Shown: piece by piece, positions 46,745 to 57,779 of the stretch | Numbering within the stretch: position 1 is the first letter of the stretch | Layout of the letters: every line of letters begins with the position of its first letter | Assembly (NCBI GenBank): GCA_905116865.2 | Contig: CAJHNH020001127.1 | Coordinates: 1-64,000 of the forward strand | Length of the DNA: 64,000 nt | Direction of reading: 5' to 3' | From: Candidula unifasciata | Taxonomy: Eukaryota > Mollusca > Gastropoda > Stylommatophora > Geomitridae | Program-made: the position numbers and the translations under genes | The notes under the pieces: generated by a model | The model's input: only the letters and a program-made list of their open reading frames with translations | Told to the model about the DNA's origin: nothing | Databases searched by the model: none

Positions 46745-47185
46745 AATCTTGGTTTCAGCTTCATAGCAAACAAGTCAGCCATAGTTTCTCAGCTCCTGTG
46801 CTAATGTAAAACACATAGATGTCCATCGCTGTCCCTTATGGAAAAATATACACAGACTGTCATCTCAGCACATTGACTAACATACACAAAAGCAGCCCTT
46901 AGAAGTGCTAACACGGAAGCAGCAGTTACAAACAGAAGAGCATATGTGATTAATTTTGATCACATAAGGCACCATCAATTCTGTGGCAAAAGCCCACACG
47001 ACATTCTATGAATCTACAGTTCACAACACCACAGTGGTCACGTTAAAAAAATATTCCAAATAAAATCTGCAGCTCACAGTGTCGTATCATGTACCCAACT
47101 CAGTTGCTGGGTGACAAAACTATTTCCTTTCAGTCTACAAATAGAAGAAAATGCAATGACAGAAGCAAACATTTACCAAGACTAA
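46745..47185 (+). repeat. Dispersed repeat K, copy 3 (longest)
   Basis: The left part matches 32667 onward ('gtttcagcttcatagcaaac') and the right part ('cagctcacagtgtcg', 'cagtctacaaatag') matches both other copies. About 240 bp in between are present only here, either the original middle or an insertion. Confidence 0.65.
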
Positions 47186-47234
47186 AAACAGTGAACGTGC
47201 CTTACCTCCATTTTGACCAGAAGCCAATTGAGAT

Positions 47235-47495
47235 TTTATAGTGGCAGCGAGTGAAAAGTATGGAAGTGCCACCAGATTATTATTGTCTGAGGAGAAAGGC
47301 ACTGTGGGGAGTTACCAAAGGATCCAACCGATGCTCAACACTCAAGGGAAAAGCGAGACAGATGCAAAATCAGACAGCTACTGGTACAATTGGAACCAGA
47401 ACTCTTCACTTGCTGCTGAAGATGCGGACATAGCGCTTATGACAATGTCCTGAGTAACGTGATGTCAATTCTTAATTCAACACTACTGTATTCTG
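47235..47495 (+). pseudogene. LINE-4 3' fragment
   Basis: Same segment as the 3' part of 16800-17172: 'cagatgcaaaatcagacagctactggtac', 'aactcttcacttgctgctgaagat', 'gatgtcaattcttaattcaacact'. The RNase H box is not included. Confidence 0.72.
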
Positions 47496-48503
47496 GTATC
47501 AACAGTGACATTACTGTACTGTATCAGTCTTAGGAACTGGGGCTGAAATTGTTACTACTTTACCGATGCCCAGTCTATAAAAAGGCCACTGACTTTATGT
47601 ACATAATTGCACAGTAGTCCAGAATTATTTCTGTGGCTTCACGACAATAGAGAACAATTGAAGAAAGGAGAAACTGGTTCCAAGTCTGCTTCAATTCTGT
47701 TGGTGTGAAAAACAAAAGGAGTGGAGCCTAACAAAATGGCATAATTCAGAAATGGTAGCAATTACAAACATTTTTTTTAATAAAATGAAAAATGTAAATA
47801 AAAATTTTTTTTAAACGGAAAGAAAAACTGGAATAAATGTTCTGAGGCCAAAGTGGGTTGTGACTAAATTAAATTTATGCGCTCAGCAAATCCTACTGAT
47901 ATGCTTCTCAGTTCTACTGAGTCTATTTAAAAAACTTAAAAAAATTATTTTTATGTATTAGATCTCTTGATTTTGAATGAACAAACAATCATATATAGTT
48001 GTTAAGGATTAAAAGAAACACCTGTATCTGATTATTTAACATTAATAAAAGAAATTCTTTAAAAAAAAATGTTGCAAGGAAATTTTGAAAGTGTAGGAGG
48101 ATGAAGGTGTGAAGATCTACCATTACCTTAGTGCAGAGACACTTTCCATCAACAATAGAGTTCAAAACATCATGAAAAGAAGGCAAAACAATAAAGTGTG
48201 TGGTATGCTCAAAAAGCAAATGAAAACCATCATACAAGTGCAAGGAGTTTCATGTGTTACACTTTGTTTCAAAATATTTCACACATACAAATATTATTAA
48301 CAATATAACAAACTATACAGTTGCTTACTGCAGTGTTCTGTGGTTGCTTCCTGAGTTTCTAGTGTTCCCTTTCTGTAAAGGTTAGTTTTTCCTGGCATCG
48401 CCATAGCACATCTGATTTATTAGCATAGGGCCAACCAGTCACCTGCCTAGTGTGTTTATTTTTAGGTGTAAAAAATAAAGCCATCATTGCTGATGCATCT
48501 TTT
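47496..48503. other. No recognised feature
   Basis: AT-rich kilobase without recognised motif. Confidence 0.4.
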
Positions 48504-48515
48504 GCTTTTGGAGGG

Positions 48516-48908
48516 CTGCATGGTCTCAAGGCATTGTGTCCTCCTTGAGTGCTAGAGGTTCCCGGTTCAATCCCTGGTAATGGCAGGGATTTGTTCACGT
48601 GGACTTAGACTTCTAGTAAATTCCCCCTGGTCTCTGAGTAGTGAGATCGGATGCCCGTGTGCATTGTTGTGCATGTAAAAATTCCTTGGCAGTTAGAAAT
48701 AAAAAAAAAGGATCCTAACGGCGCTGTCCGCGCACAATTTGGAGTTAAAAATCTACCCAAAGTATTTCAGGATCCTCACTGGTGCTGCAGAGCCTGTGCA
48801 CTGTACTGAGCTTCTTCAGACTCAGACTTAAGTTAGAAGAAGAAAAGAGTACTTATGGGTTACTATCAATGTGCCATGATGTTGATCCATTGTTCAAACC
48901 TCAAAGTA
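48516..48908 (+). mobile_element. SINE-B, full-length reference copy
   Basis: Flanked by identical 12-bp GCTTTTGGAGGG at 48504-48515 and 48909-48920. tRNA-like head 'ctgcatggtctcaaggcatt', box B GGTTCAATCCC, body and 3' end 'ccattgttcaaacctcaaag'. With exact flanks this defines the family at about 393 bp. Confidence 0.95.
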
Positions 48909-48920
48909 GCTTTTGGAGGG

Positions 48921-49160
48921 TAAAATTGTTCATATTCAGCACAGGAGAAAGGGCCACTTTGGCACTGATTATCTCACTGGCACATGCTTACAGAGCGGTA
49001 GGTAGCAGTGAAAGGGTTAATGACAGTATCAAGTCCCACCCCAGAAAGATTTCAAAATGGTGACAAAAATAAATCTTACTGGACATGTTTTAGTGAGACA
49101 GAGGCCACTTTAGTTTCAAGCAAAGTTGAATGATGTTTTGTGGACAGAAAGATGAAAGAA
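48921..49160. other. No recognised feature
   Basis: Short spacer. Confidence 0.35.
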
Positions 49161-49716
49161 ATGTTTATATGGCAGATAATTCAATTTACATTAAAATCAG
49201 TAAGATTTACTTACTTTGGGGACATAAAGATGACAGAAATGGGCTATCCTCCGAAAAACGGTCCTAAATTATCGTGGTGGAAAATATACCCTAACAGGGC
49301 CTCAGTCAGGTATCAACTGCACACTTCCGGGGACTATACCGCCACAGCTGAATTGCAAACTTCCAGGGACTATAGCGCCACCACCGAGAGTATCCCCCAT
49401 GCCGCTCGCGCTACGTGGATTGGGGCTAAACTAGATGGCTGGGACTCATGAGCAAATAAAATCAAGGCAGCTGCAGGAAATGCGGTAGCTGCTGCTCGTG
49501 AGTCCCAGCCATCTAGTTTAGCCCCAATCCATGCCGCGTGGAAGATACTTCTTGGCGGTGGCGGTATAGTCCCTGGAAGTGCGCAATTGACACGTGACTG
49601 AGGCCCTGATATGGTATATTTTATGCCATGATAATTTGGTACCGTTATTCAGAAGATAGCCAAATGTTTTTATGGCAGAGAATTCAATTTACAATAAAAT
49701 CAATAAGATACTTACC
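49161..49716. mobile_element. Foldback element (49242-49661) with flanking direct repeats
   Basis: Arms 49242-49453 and 49494-49661 are reverse complements at roughly 85% around a 40-bp centre; the best block is GGATTGGGGCTAAACTAGAT, perfect in both. The left arm holds an extra copy of about 33 bp ('aacttccagggactatagcgcc'). Outside, 49161-49214 and 49663-49716 are direct repeats of about 54 bp at nearly 90% ('ggcaga-aattcaatttaca-taaaatca'). No coding sequence. Confidence 0.88.
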
Positions 49717-50639
49717 TTTCTTATCTTTCCTTTCTACATTGCTATACTGATGTATATATAAATATTAATAAACAACGACCATGGAAGACGGGAGATAAAA
49801 TAAACAACGAGAATCACAACGTAAGTATTCTAAAATGAGACAGCCGTTGTCTATTTCCGACCCAGGGCCATCACCGGGTCACTTCCAAAATGAACACGAT
49901 ACTGACGACATTGTCTGAGGTCAACTGGGACTAAGTACTGGCACACACACACAAATCATTTTTAATGATTTAAATTAATTTAGAAAACTCACGATAGTCT
50001 CAAAGTTTATTTAAGTTTGTTATATTTCATTATTCAAGTAACCGTTTTAAGTGCTTAACCTCAATCTAAACTTGTATATAATAAATCTTTCAGTCTACTA
50101 ACTACTGACTACAATATAACAAAATAAACTATGAAGAGAAGTGAAGAAGCGTCTTAGAAACAACCGAAACTTACTCAGAGTGACATGCGAAGTCGAAATC
50201 CTGAGTCCACTAAGTTTAGCGATGTAGATTGTATTGATAAATTCGCATCCAAAAATATCACAAATATGATGCTGTTTGTTGTTGTTCATATGGTTAACAT
50301 TATGCTATTAATTTCCTAAAAAAAACACTGAAGACAGTCGTTGCACTGTTAGTAGATTTTTCAAACTCCTAAATTGCTTATTTGAGCTTGTTGACATCGG
50401 AAATCACAGCTTCCGGTTTGACTGTTATTGTTCACCAAGACAGAAGAGCTTTGTAAACCTCTTCTTTCACATTTCTCCTTCTGTAAAATTATCGACTTGT
50501 TGAGTTATTATAACATTCATATTTGTCACAGTTTTCTAAAAGCTGGGCTCAGGTGGCTTAACATTTGTTTAACTTGCAAAAAAAGAATATTAGTAAATGT
50601 CTTGTGACAAAAACATAATAAGTTATTTGAAATAATATG
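49717..50639. other. No recognised gene
   Basis: AT-rich. A consensus-looking minus-strand donor (AAGGTAAGTATC) at about 49716 has no open exon behind it, and it lies at the end of the repeat flanking the foldback. Confidence 0.4.
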
Positions 50640-51055
50640 AAACGTATAACCATCATCATCATCATGTAGCAGGTCCTTTGCAGATCGTCGCTCTCATCAC
50701 AGTCTGCCTGAAAGAAACTCGGTCTCTCGCCAGTTCTCCCGTCCCATGTACTTTCATACTCAGGGAGTCACTTATATCATTGCCTATCTTCGTGTCGGTC
50801 GGCCCCTGCCCCTCCTTCCTGGTACCATGCCTTCTGCTATATTTTTTTTTTTCAATCCGTCGTGGCGCTTATATGACCACAATTTTTCAGCTTCCGAGAC
50901 AGGATGCTGTTTATTAGCCAATCTTCCTTGATATTCAGATCTTTCAAGATGTCAGTATTTCTCCTCTGTTTTGTCCAAGATATTCTTAGAATCGTTCTAT
51001 AGCATTTCAGCTCAAAAGCCCCTATTCTCTTTCTTAAGGATTGAGGGATTGTCCA
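50640..51055 (-). pseudogene. Antisense LINE, C-terminal part
   Basis: On the minus strand it continues the LINE at 54471-54870: RIGAFELKCYRTILRISWTK, then a decayed middle (NTDILKDLNIKEDWLINSIL), then ARDRVSFRQTVMRATICKGP ending at a stop. These are the post-RT boxes of a Jockey/L2-like LINE. It is split from its upstream part by LINE-3. A related scrap lies at 63734. Confidence 0.85.
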
Positions 51056-51985
51056 GATGTGACAGTATGCAACATCTACTCACCACCAAACAGAGATATT
51101 AATCTGGGACCCATCCTATTAAACACAGAAAACTGGATTGCTGTCGGAGATCTAAATAGCCACCCACCTAGCTGGGGCTACACAGACCTCAATGCGAAAG
51201 GAGAAGAGGTAGAAAACTGGATAATCAGCAACACTCTAGTTCTGATAAATCATCGTGACGACCCAGACACATTCTACTCTCGAGCTTGGAGGAAAACCAG
51301 CACTCCAGACTTGGCTATAGCAACTGAAAATGTGGAGAAAGTTACCAGCCGGGATGTATGTCAACAGCTGGGAGGCAGTGATCACAGGCCCGTAATCCTT
51401 TCTATTAACAAAAGTAGAGAAGTTACTAAGGAAAAGAACCCTCCCAGCTGGAACTACAAGAAGGCTAACTGGAGCCTTTTCACTTCCTATTTGGACGACA
51501 TGTTGAGGAGAGTCTTCTTCAGAAGACTGGAAATAAATGCCAAACTGAAGATCCTCAACACAACTATTCTAAATGCAGCCAGGGGTAACATACCACGAGG
51601 CAGCAGGAAAAACTTTAAACCTTACTGGTCGCCTGAACTGGACACTCTGCATTCCAAACTTAGTACCAGGAGGGAAAATATGGAGAAAGATCCGACAGAT
51701 AAAAATGTAATACTTCATAACAGAGCAAAAGCAGCCTTCGTCAGAGAGAGAAATAATCAGATGAGGGAAAGCTGGCACAAAAAGACAGCGTCATTTAACC
51801 TCGAGAAGGACACTTCACGTCTGTGGAATCTCACAAAAAGCTTGAATGGAGACAAGACGGAAAAAGCAAGAGTTGTACTCCAAAAGGACGATGGATCGTT
51901 TACTGGCAAGGTAGCAGCAGATGTGCTAGCCGAAACACACCAGAAGGAAACTGAGGTTCATATTCCCATGCAAAGAATAAAATAA
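51056..51985 (+). pseudogene. LINE-3 endonuclease (C-terminal half) and linker
   Basis: Open frame with AP-endonuclease-like motifs: IAVGDLNSHPPSWGY (catalytic D and N of the GDLN/GDFN box), then TPDLAIAT, then GGSDHRPVIL with the catalytic SDH. The N-terminal half of the domain is missing because of 5' truncation. The frame continues through a basic linker to a stop at 51985, short of RT. Confidence 0.9.
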
Positions 51986-52045
51986 GTACGAAACCAGACC
52001 AAGACTCTTCTAGCAGACTTCAGCACAAAAACAAAAGAGGCCTGC

Positions 52046-53510
52046 ATGTCAGAAAGGTTTACCATGCAAGAGCTGGAAGTTGGAATTGGAGAGTTGAAAA
52101 TGAAGAAAGCCCCAGGGGCTGACGGCATTACAAACGAATTTCTCTCTCATCTTGGACCTGCTGCCAAGAAGTTTCTCCTCTGCATCTACAACCAGAGCTG
52201 GCAAAAAGGGGTAGTACCGTCAGCCTGGAAGGAAGCCCTCATCCAGCCTATCCTTAAAAAGGGTGGAGACAGAAGAGACCCAAAAAGCTACAGACCTATT
52301 AGCCTTCTTAGTTGTGTAGGAAAATTGATGGAGAAATTAGTAAATAAAAGACTAATATGGTTCCTGGAGACAAACTCAGTAATCACCACCACCCAGACAG
52401 GATACAGACAGCACAGAAATACAGAGGACCAGTTGACATATCTGAAACAGGAAATTGAGAATGCCTTCCAGGAAAAAAAGAAAGTTCTTGCTGTCTTTTT
52501 TGACCTCTCTCGTGCTTTTGATACAGTTTGGAAAGAAGGCCTACAACTAAAACTGCTACAGGCAGGAGTTGTGCACAGCATGTACAAGTGGATCAAAGAC
52601 TTTCTTTTCCAACGCAGAGCCAGATTCAGAATTGATGGACACATTGGCAAACTGGCAAAACTTAGAGAAGGAGTTCCCCAAGGCAGTGCTATATCACCAA
52701 CTCTGTTCCTGGTTTACATTAAAGATATCACAGCAACCTGCCACCAGCACGTTTTTAATACCCTACATGCCGATGACTTTGCAGTTTGGACAGCCTCCGA
52801 ATACACTACCACAGCCTCATATCTGTTACAAAAAAACTGTGGAAAATGTAGAAGCCTGGACCGAAAAGTGGGGTCTAAAGCTAAATAAATCAAAAAGCAC
52901 AGCATCACTTTTCTCTCTCTCCCCAAAAAAAGAAAAAATCGAAATTTTGATTAAAAACCAGCTGATTCCACAGACTGACACTCCTACCTTTCTGGGCGTT
53001 ACACTTGATTGGCGACTAACTTGGAAGTCGCATGTAGAAGCAGTGCAGGGAAAAGCATTCAAGAAGCTTGCAGTTATGAATAATTTAGCGAGTACCACAT
53101 GGGGCGCTAACTCTAGAATCCTAAAACAAGTATACACTGGAGCAGTCAGGCCAGTCATGGAATATGCCTCCACTGCATGGGCTGCAGTAGCCAAGACAAC
53201 AATGGGAAAACTGGACAAGGTTCAGAATATGGGATTAAGGATTGTTCTCGGAGCCATGAAAACCACCTCCATCAGAGAAATAGAAAAGATAGCAGATACT
53301 GAACCACTCGAACTCAGAAAACAATACAAAACTCTTTTACAGTATGAGAAATTAAAAAGACTTCAAAGTCACCCACTGCATTTTAAATTTCAAGAGAGAA
53401 CAAAAAACAGACTGAAGCGTCAGAGCCCCAACCTTAGAGGGGCTGCTAGAGAACTGTACAGACAGCACCAAGATCTGCTTGAAAGAGATGTTGCACTGCG
53501 AAAAACGTAG
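52046..53510 (+). pseudogene. LINE-3 reverse transcriptase and thumb region
   Basis: Motifs in order: KKAPGADGITNEFL, KSYRPISLLSCVGKLMEKLV, FFDLSRAFDTVW (region A Asp), GVPQGSAISPTLFLVYI, and the active-site box as LHADDFAVW (Tyr/Phe replaced by His, both Asp kept). A one-base slip at a poly-A around 52830-52838 moves the frame; it then continues WGLKLNKSKS, TFLGVTLDWRLTWK and YTGAVRPVMEYASTAWAAV to a stop at 53510. Confidence 0.93.
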
Positions 53511-54424
53511 GCCAGAACCATGGACAAGCAAGCCAGAGAAAGCAAATGTAGTCCTAAAGGTACCAGGAATCACTTCAAAAGATGCCCAGACGGAGACACA
53601 ACAGAGAACCCTGGCTCTTGCTATGCTTGATGAGAAGTATCCAAACACCACTTTGCTACAGATGCAGTCAGAAAGGGGGGTTGTGGAATTTACATTAAAC
53701 CCCCTAGCAGTAGAGCAGAAACTCTCTCTCTACCAGCAGGTGACATCTGCACTAACTTCAGAGCTGAGGCAACTGCACTCCTCTCTGCAGTCCAACATCT
53801 CATCACTCAAGAACACAGAGGGCACCAAATTGTTATACTTAGCGACTCATTGTCTGTTCTCCAAGCACTATCCAGCAAAAAACAAGACAAAATAATTGCT
53901 GATCTAAGGACCAACATTGGCTTACTCTCCAAGGAAGCAGAACTGGTCTTGCAGTGGATACCAGCCCACTGTGGTATTCAAGGAAATGAGAGAGCAGATG
54001 AGTTGGCAAAAGCTGGGAGTAATCTTCCACAACCTCATCCACCACACAGCTACAAGGAAACCAAAACAGCGCTAAAGCAGTCTTTCAAGCGGGAGTGGAG
54101 AAGGCAGAATGGAGATTACAGACCAGAGAGTGACAGCATAAACAAACTCAACAGGAAAGAACAAACATCAATTCTTAGACTTCGGACTGGACACTGTGGT
54201 CTTCGAGCACACTTGTACAGGATAGGTATAAAAGAATCTGCTGCCTGTGATTGTTAAGCAGAAAGACAAACCCCTGAGCACATACTGCAGTACTGCCCTT
54301 ACCTCTCCCAGCAAAGACTGTGGATCTGGCCCAAAGGAGCCACATTGCAAGAGAAGCTATGGGTGACCGGTGGCGACCTTAAACGCACAATCCTATTTGT
54401 GACCCAGACGGGACTCAATGTTTA
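53511..54424 (+). pseudogene. LINE-3 RNase H and C-terminal Cys/His motif
   Basis: After a shift near 53510 and another near 53650, the frame from 53658 carries RNase H residues: Asp in ATDAV, Glu in FRAEATALL, Asp in ILSDSLSVL, and Asp in WIPAHCGIQGNERADELAKA. So the D-E-D-D set is complete. A TAA at 54255 splits the final motif, SAACDC then AERQTPEHILQYC, before GLNV-stop at 54424. The domain looks recently lost rather than ancient. Confidence 0.9.
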
Positions 54425-54470
54425 GCATGACTGATATCGAACGCAGAAGAAGAAGAAGAAGAAGAAGAAG

Positions 54471-54870
54471 AGGGATGGTCCACGACTCACATCCGTATGT
54501 AGCCACAGGGAAGATGTATGCTCCTAAAATTTTAATTTTGATCCCCTTGCTGGTGCTTAACCATAAACTTTTAAGGCTGCTCAATCTTTGCATTGCTTTG
54601 GCTATTCTCCTTTTAATTTCTGTCAAACAGTCTCCATTGCTGTTTATTATAGAGCCTAGATATTCAAAGTTTGTGACATTTTCAATTTCTTCATCCTTTA
54701 TTGTTATTTTTGGGTGACAGCTAGTTTTATCTGCGGAAATAATTTTCGTTTTGGCTAAATTCAAGAACAGATTTTGATCTTCACTGTGCCTTTGGACATA
54801 CAATATTAAATGTTCTATTCCCTTTACGCTGTTCGAAAGGAGGACTGTGTCATGTATAACCACATTATTA
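54471..54870 (-). pseudogene. Antisense LINE, RT C-terminal part
   Basis: Minus-strand open frame: FLNLAKTKIISADK, VTNFEYLGSIINSNGD, EIKRRIAKAMQRLSSLKSLW, PVATYGCESWTI. The ADD box upstream is not visible (the first residues read IHDTVLLSNS, the downstream edge of the usual box). It joins to 50640-51055 once LINE-3 is removed. Confidence 0.88.
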
Positions 54871-54879
54871 AAAAAAAAA

Positions 54880-55262
54880 AAAAAACATCCTTGTGCGAGG
54901 TGATGCGGGTGTTCCGGGGAACGTGCGTGCAGATCATCTTGCCAACACTGCAGTTGCTATGATTGGTCCAGTACTGGTCAGAAGGGATGTTATCAGTGCC
55001 ATGCGCAGCACTTACCTTGCTGAGGAGCACGCCAAAGGTCATGACTCTATATCACTCTCTAGGCTGGTGGACACGGATGGGGGGGGGGGGGAGGGAGTAC
55101 ATCCTGGAGCTGCTATAAATGAACATTTTGCTAAAATGACTAGACGTTTCATTAATCAACACAGAACATGTGTCATTAGTCGTTTTACACTCGTGGAGCT
55201 ACTGAGGAGAAGATCGGCGCATCTATAGATCTGTCGGGATTGCTGTGATGATAGTCCTTACT
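54880..55262 (+). pseudogene. LINE-4-type RNase H end
   Basis: Encodes VRGDAGVPGNVRADHLANTA (usual GHAGVxGNExAD; His is Asp here), then RRDVISAMRSTYLAEEHAKG, and after a G run, NQHRTCVISRFTLVELLRRR. This is the end of a LINE RNase H with its conserved downstream tail. Only the C-terminal part is left. Confidence 0.82.
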
Positions 55263-55271
55263 AATCACTTT

Positions 55272-55274
<3 letters not shown>

Positions 55275-55322
<48 letters not shown>
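55275..55322. repeat. (GA)n microsatellite
   Basis: About 23 GA units. Confidence 0.96.
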
Positions 55323-55324
<2 letters not shown>

Positions 55325-55904
55325 CTGTATACGTGGTTAGAAAAGCCCTGCAAATTTAAGGACACTGTTGCAAATTTCTAGGAGGTGGTTACTCAGTGTC
55401 CCCTCTTGATTTATGAATAAGGCATGAATACAGGGGACTTATTTCCTAGAGAGGCTAAGTTTGGTTTTGAGAAAACATTCTTTCGCCTGATCCCAAAGTG
55501 TCAAGACGTGTATACAGTCTATGTAGAAATTGGCGCATTCAAAGTTTCAGTTATATCTTGGAAAAATTCCTAAGCTTGGGTAAGTTGATTATAGTTTACG
55601 GGTACCATAATATATGTCTTTTCAAAGTGGCCACTGCTGCAGAGAGGGAAGATTCAGCTGTGTGATCGCACAGAGTTGGGCCGTTCTTGATGTCCAGAGA
55701 TCAGGTTCCGAACATTAAACCTTTCCCCGTGCAGACTAATTAGTTTGTGCTTTACATAACCCACACCATTTGTAAAGATATTAAACCCTACAAGTAATTA
55801 TTCTCTGACCAGACAAATTGAGTTGTGTGCCTCCTAGCAGAGATAAAGAATCTGGGTCATCCTTTAAAGTAACTGTTGTGACGTCAGTGTTAGGCGCTCT
55901 GAGT
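55323..55904. other. No recognised gene
   Basis: May contain the left part of the second LTR-like element, but it does not match the left 480 bp of 9148-10807. Confidence 0.4.
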
Positions 55905-57198
55905 CGAAAGTGTGTTTGACACAGATTCAGTGGGTGTGTAGTGAGTAGCCTGTGGAGACGTGAAATATATATAGGTACTAACTGTATACATGGTATACAT
56001 GGTATAATCAATCGTGAAATATATATAGGTACTAACTGTATACATGGTATATCTGCGAGTGCAGATGTGAGGTTGGAGAGAGGATGATCAATGTGTGGTA
56101 GTGTCTATCTATCTCCACTAAGTACCTTGTTTTCTATCTGTTGCACTAATTTACAGACAAATAAATGAAAGGAGACATTGTCTCCTGTTCTTGAGAGTTA
56201 CACTCTGAGGAATGGATAAGGGTAGCAAAGTGAGGGGGGGGGGGTGAGCTGGGGTGTGAATAAGGCTGATTACTAATTCTGAGTTCTTTCCTGACAGGAT
56301 GATACCTCCTTAGAGATCAGGCAGACGAATCACAGTCCAGCCAACCACCACCAACCCATACCATTCTGGGCACCAAGCATACCCAAAAGTCCTGTATATT
56401 GTGCCACTACCTCAACATGGCAAGAGCTTGTTTGTGAGTTCCAGGAGCAGTGGACAATTGCAGACACTTATGTCATCAATCCAGAGAAACAGTCTTTAAG
56501 AGCTTTGTTGGGCTCTTATGCAGTTCTTGTGTCATCACCGGTGAGACATTCAGCTTGTACCAGATCAAATCGAGGCATAGATACCTGAGTCAACTACAGT
56601 CGAATCACCATGGACTGAGCTGAGCATTGACCTACGAACTGGGATAAGTGATCGATTATTTAAATTCATGCTCTCTTCCCACAGCACCTTATGATTCCTA
56701 TGATGAACTCATGTACACCTAAAGGCTAAATCTGGCTGCTTCAATATCTGGGTTGTGTCATTGATTCCTGAGCTCCATTCACTGAACTCTTGTTTATCTA
56801 TTCATTATTATATGTATATATTGTGCTTATTACATGCATAAATTTTCATGGCTGACTTGGGTGTCCCTGTTTCACCATTCTAACTGTCTAGCTTTGATGT
56901 TTGTGTGAGTAGTAAGTGTTATCTGTGTTAACATGGCTATAATAGTATACTATCATAACCTAGGGGCTACCTTGTTATAGTAGTGGGGGTGTCCAGCCAA
57001 GTGTGCCTAGGAATATTATATATTTTGTAGTGCCAAAGCTTGAATTGCCCTACTCCTGAAATAAGTTGAGCGTATATTGGCCACGGTATATCCCTTAGAC
57101 CAATACGAGCCAACGACTCAACATAATTATTTCAGAGTGATGTTGGTTCTTAAGGAGAAATCCTTAAATCAGGCCCGTGACAGGAGCGATATGTGACA
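55905..57198. mobile_element. LTR-like element, second copy (right part)
   Basis: Aligns with the right 1.1 kb of 9148-10807: 'tatctgcgagtgcagatg', 'caggatgatacctccttagag', 'aagtgttatctgtgttaacatgg', 'gggggtgtccagccaagt', 'cctactcctgaaataagttgag', 'cttaaggagaaatccttaaatcagg', ending ATGTGACA. Has AATAAA near 56160. The left boundary is not resolved. Differences are spread throughout, so the copies are old. Confidence 0.75.
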
Positions 57199-57290
57199 GG
57201 GGTAGCGCAGTAGATAGCGAGCTTGCTTAACGACCCTGCAAAGGGTCAGAGGTCCCAGAATCCACATCCAGTCAAATCCGTTGCATGTTA
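57199..57290 (+). mobile_element. tRNA-like SINE head abutting the LTR end
   Basis: 'ggggtagcgcagtagatagcg' contains a good box A (TAGCGCAGTAGA), and 'aggtcccagaatcc' 40 bp on sits at the box B position. It begins at the first base after the LTR-like end. No matching copy elsewhere in the window. It could be a SINE or a decayed tRNA pseudogene. Confidence 0.45.
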
Positions 57291-57779
57291 ACTCGTTAGT
57301 TTTCATTGTTCATTGAACTGGATATTTCAGATTCTCGAGTGGGGTTAAGTACGAAATTGATACAAAAATCGAAATGATGTATCCAACCCTGTCCCCACCC
57401 AACCACCCCCCCCCCCCTTCCCTAATTTTGTATCTAACCCCGTTCCCCCTCGACCCACCCCACTATCTTATTTGTCCAAGCTGCCCTAATGAATTCATTC
57501 TTTTTTACATATGAATGTCTTGTAATGCAAATCATTTTATAATATTTTCTAGATCGCAATGGCTGTAAAACATTGTGTATTTTCACACTTTTAAGACGCA
57601 GGAACAAAGACAATAAACAAGTAATGAGAAAGATTATTTTAACATTGAAAACCTAGAAAAACGGAAATAGAGATTATGTCTCCTATTCACTGCCCTATCT
57701 CTACTTTTTTTTGTGTGTGAGTGACAGCCAAAACATATTAATTAATTTAGAATATTCCTTTTGTGACCTCATAGGACAC
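57291..57779. other. No recognised feature
   Basis: AT-rich, with a C run near 57408. Confidence 0.4.

Larger units (their letters stand above)
51056..54470 (+). mobile_element. LINE-3: EN-RT-RNase H LINE, 5'-truncated, 3.4 kb
   Basis: Begins inside the endonuclease domain and ends, 24 bp after its stop codon, in a short (GAA)n tail (about 54445-54470). Flanked by AGGGATTGTCCA (51044-51055) and AGGGATGGTCCA (54471-54482), a 12-bp target duplication with one mismatch. Domain order endonuclease, reverse transcriptase, RNase H, terminal Cys/His motif fits I/Nimb/Ingi-type LINEs. Broken by at least three frameshifts and one stop, so not autonomous. A second copy of its last 230 bp is at 58593. 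Confidence 0.93.

Noticed and set aside
47190..47235. Start codon followed by a donor on the minus strand (ATGGAG|GTAAGG)
   Set aside because: A good match by eye, but it lies at the edge of LINE debris with no supporting upstream or downstream exon.
49700..49760. Consensus donor AAGGTAAGTATC on the minus strand
   Set aside because: The upstream sequence is not open in any frame and the motif is part of a repeat flanking the foldback element.
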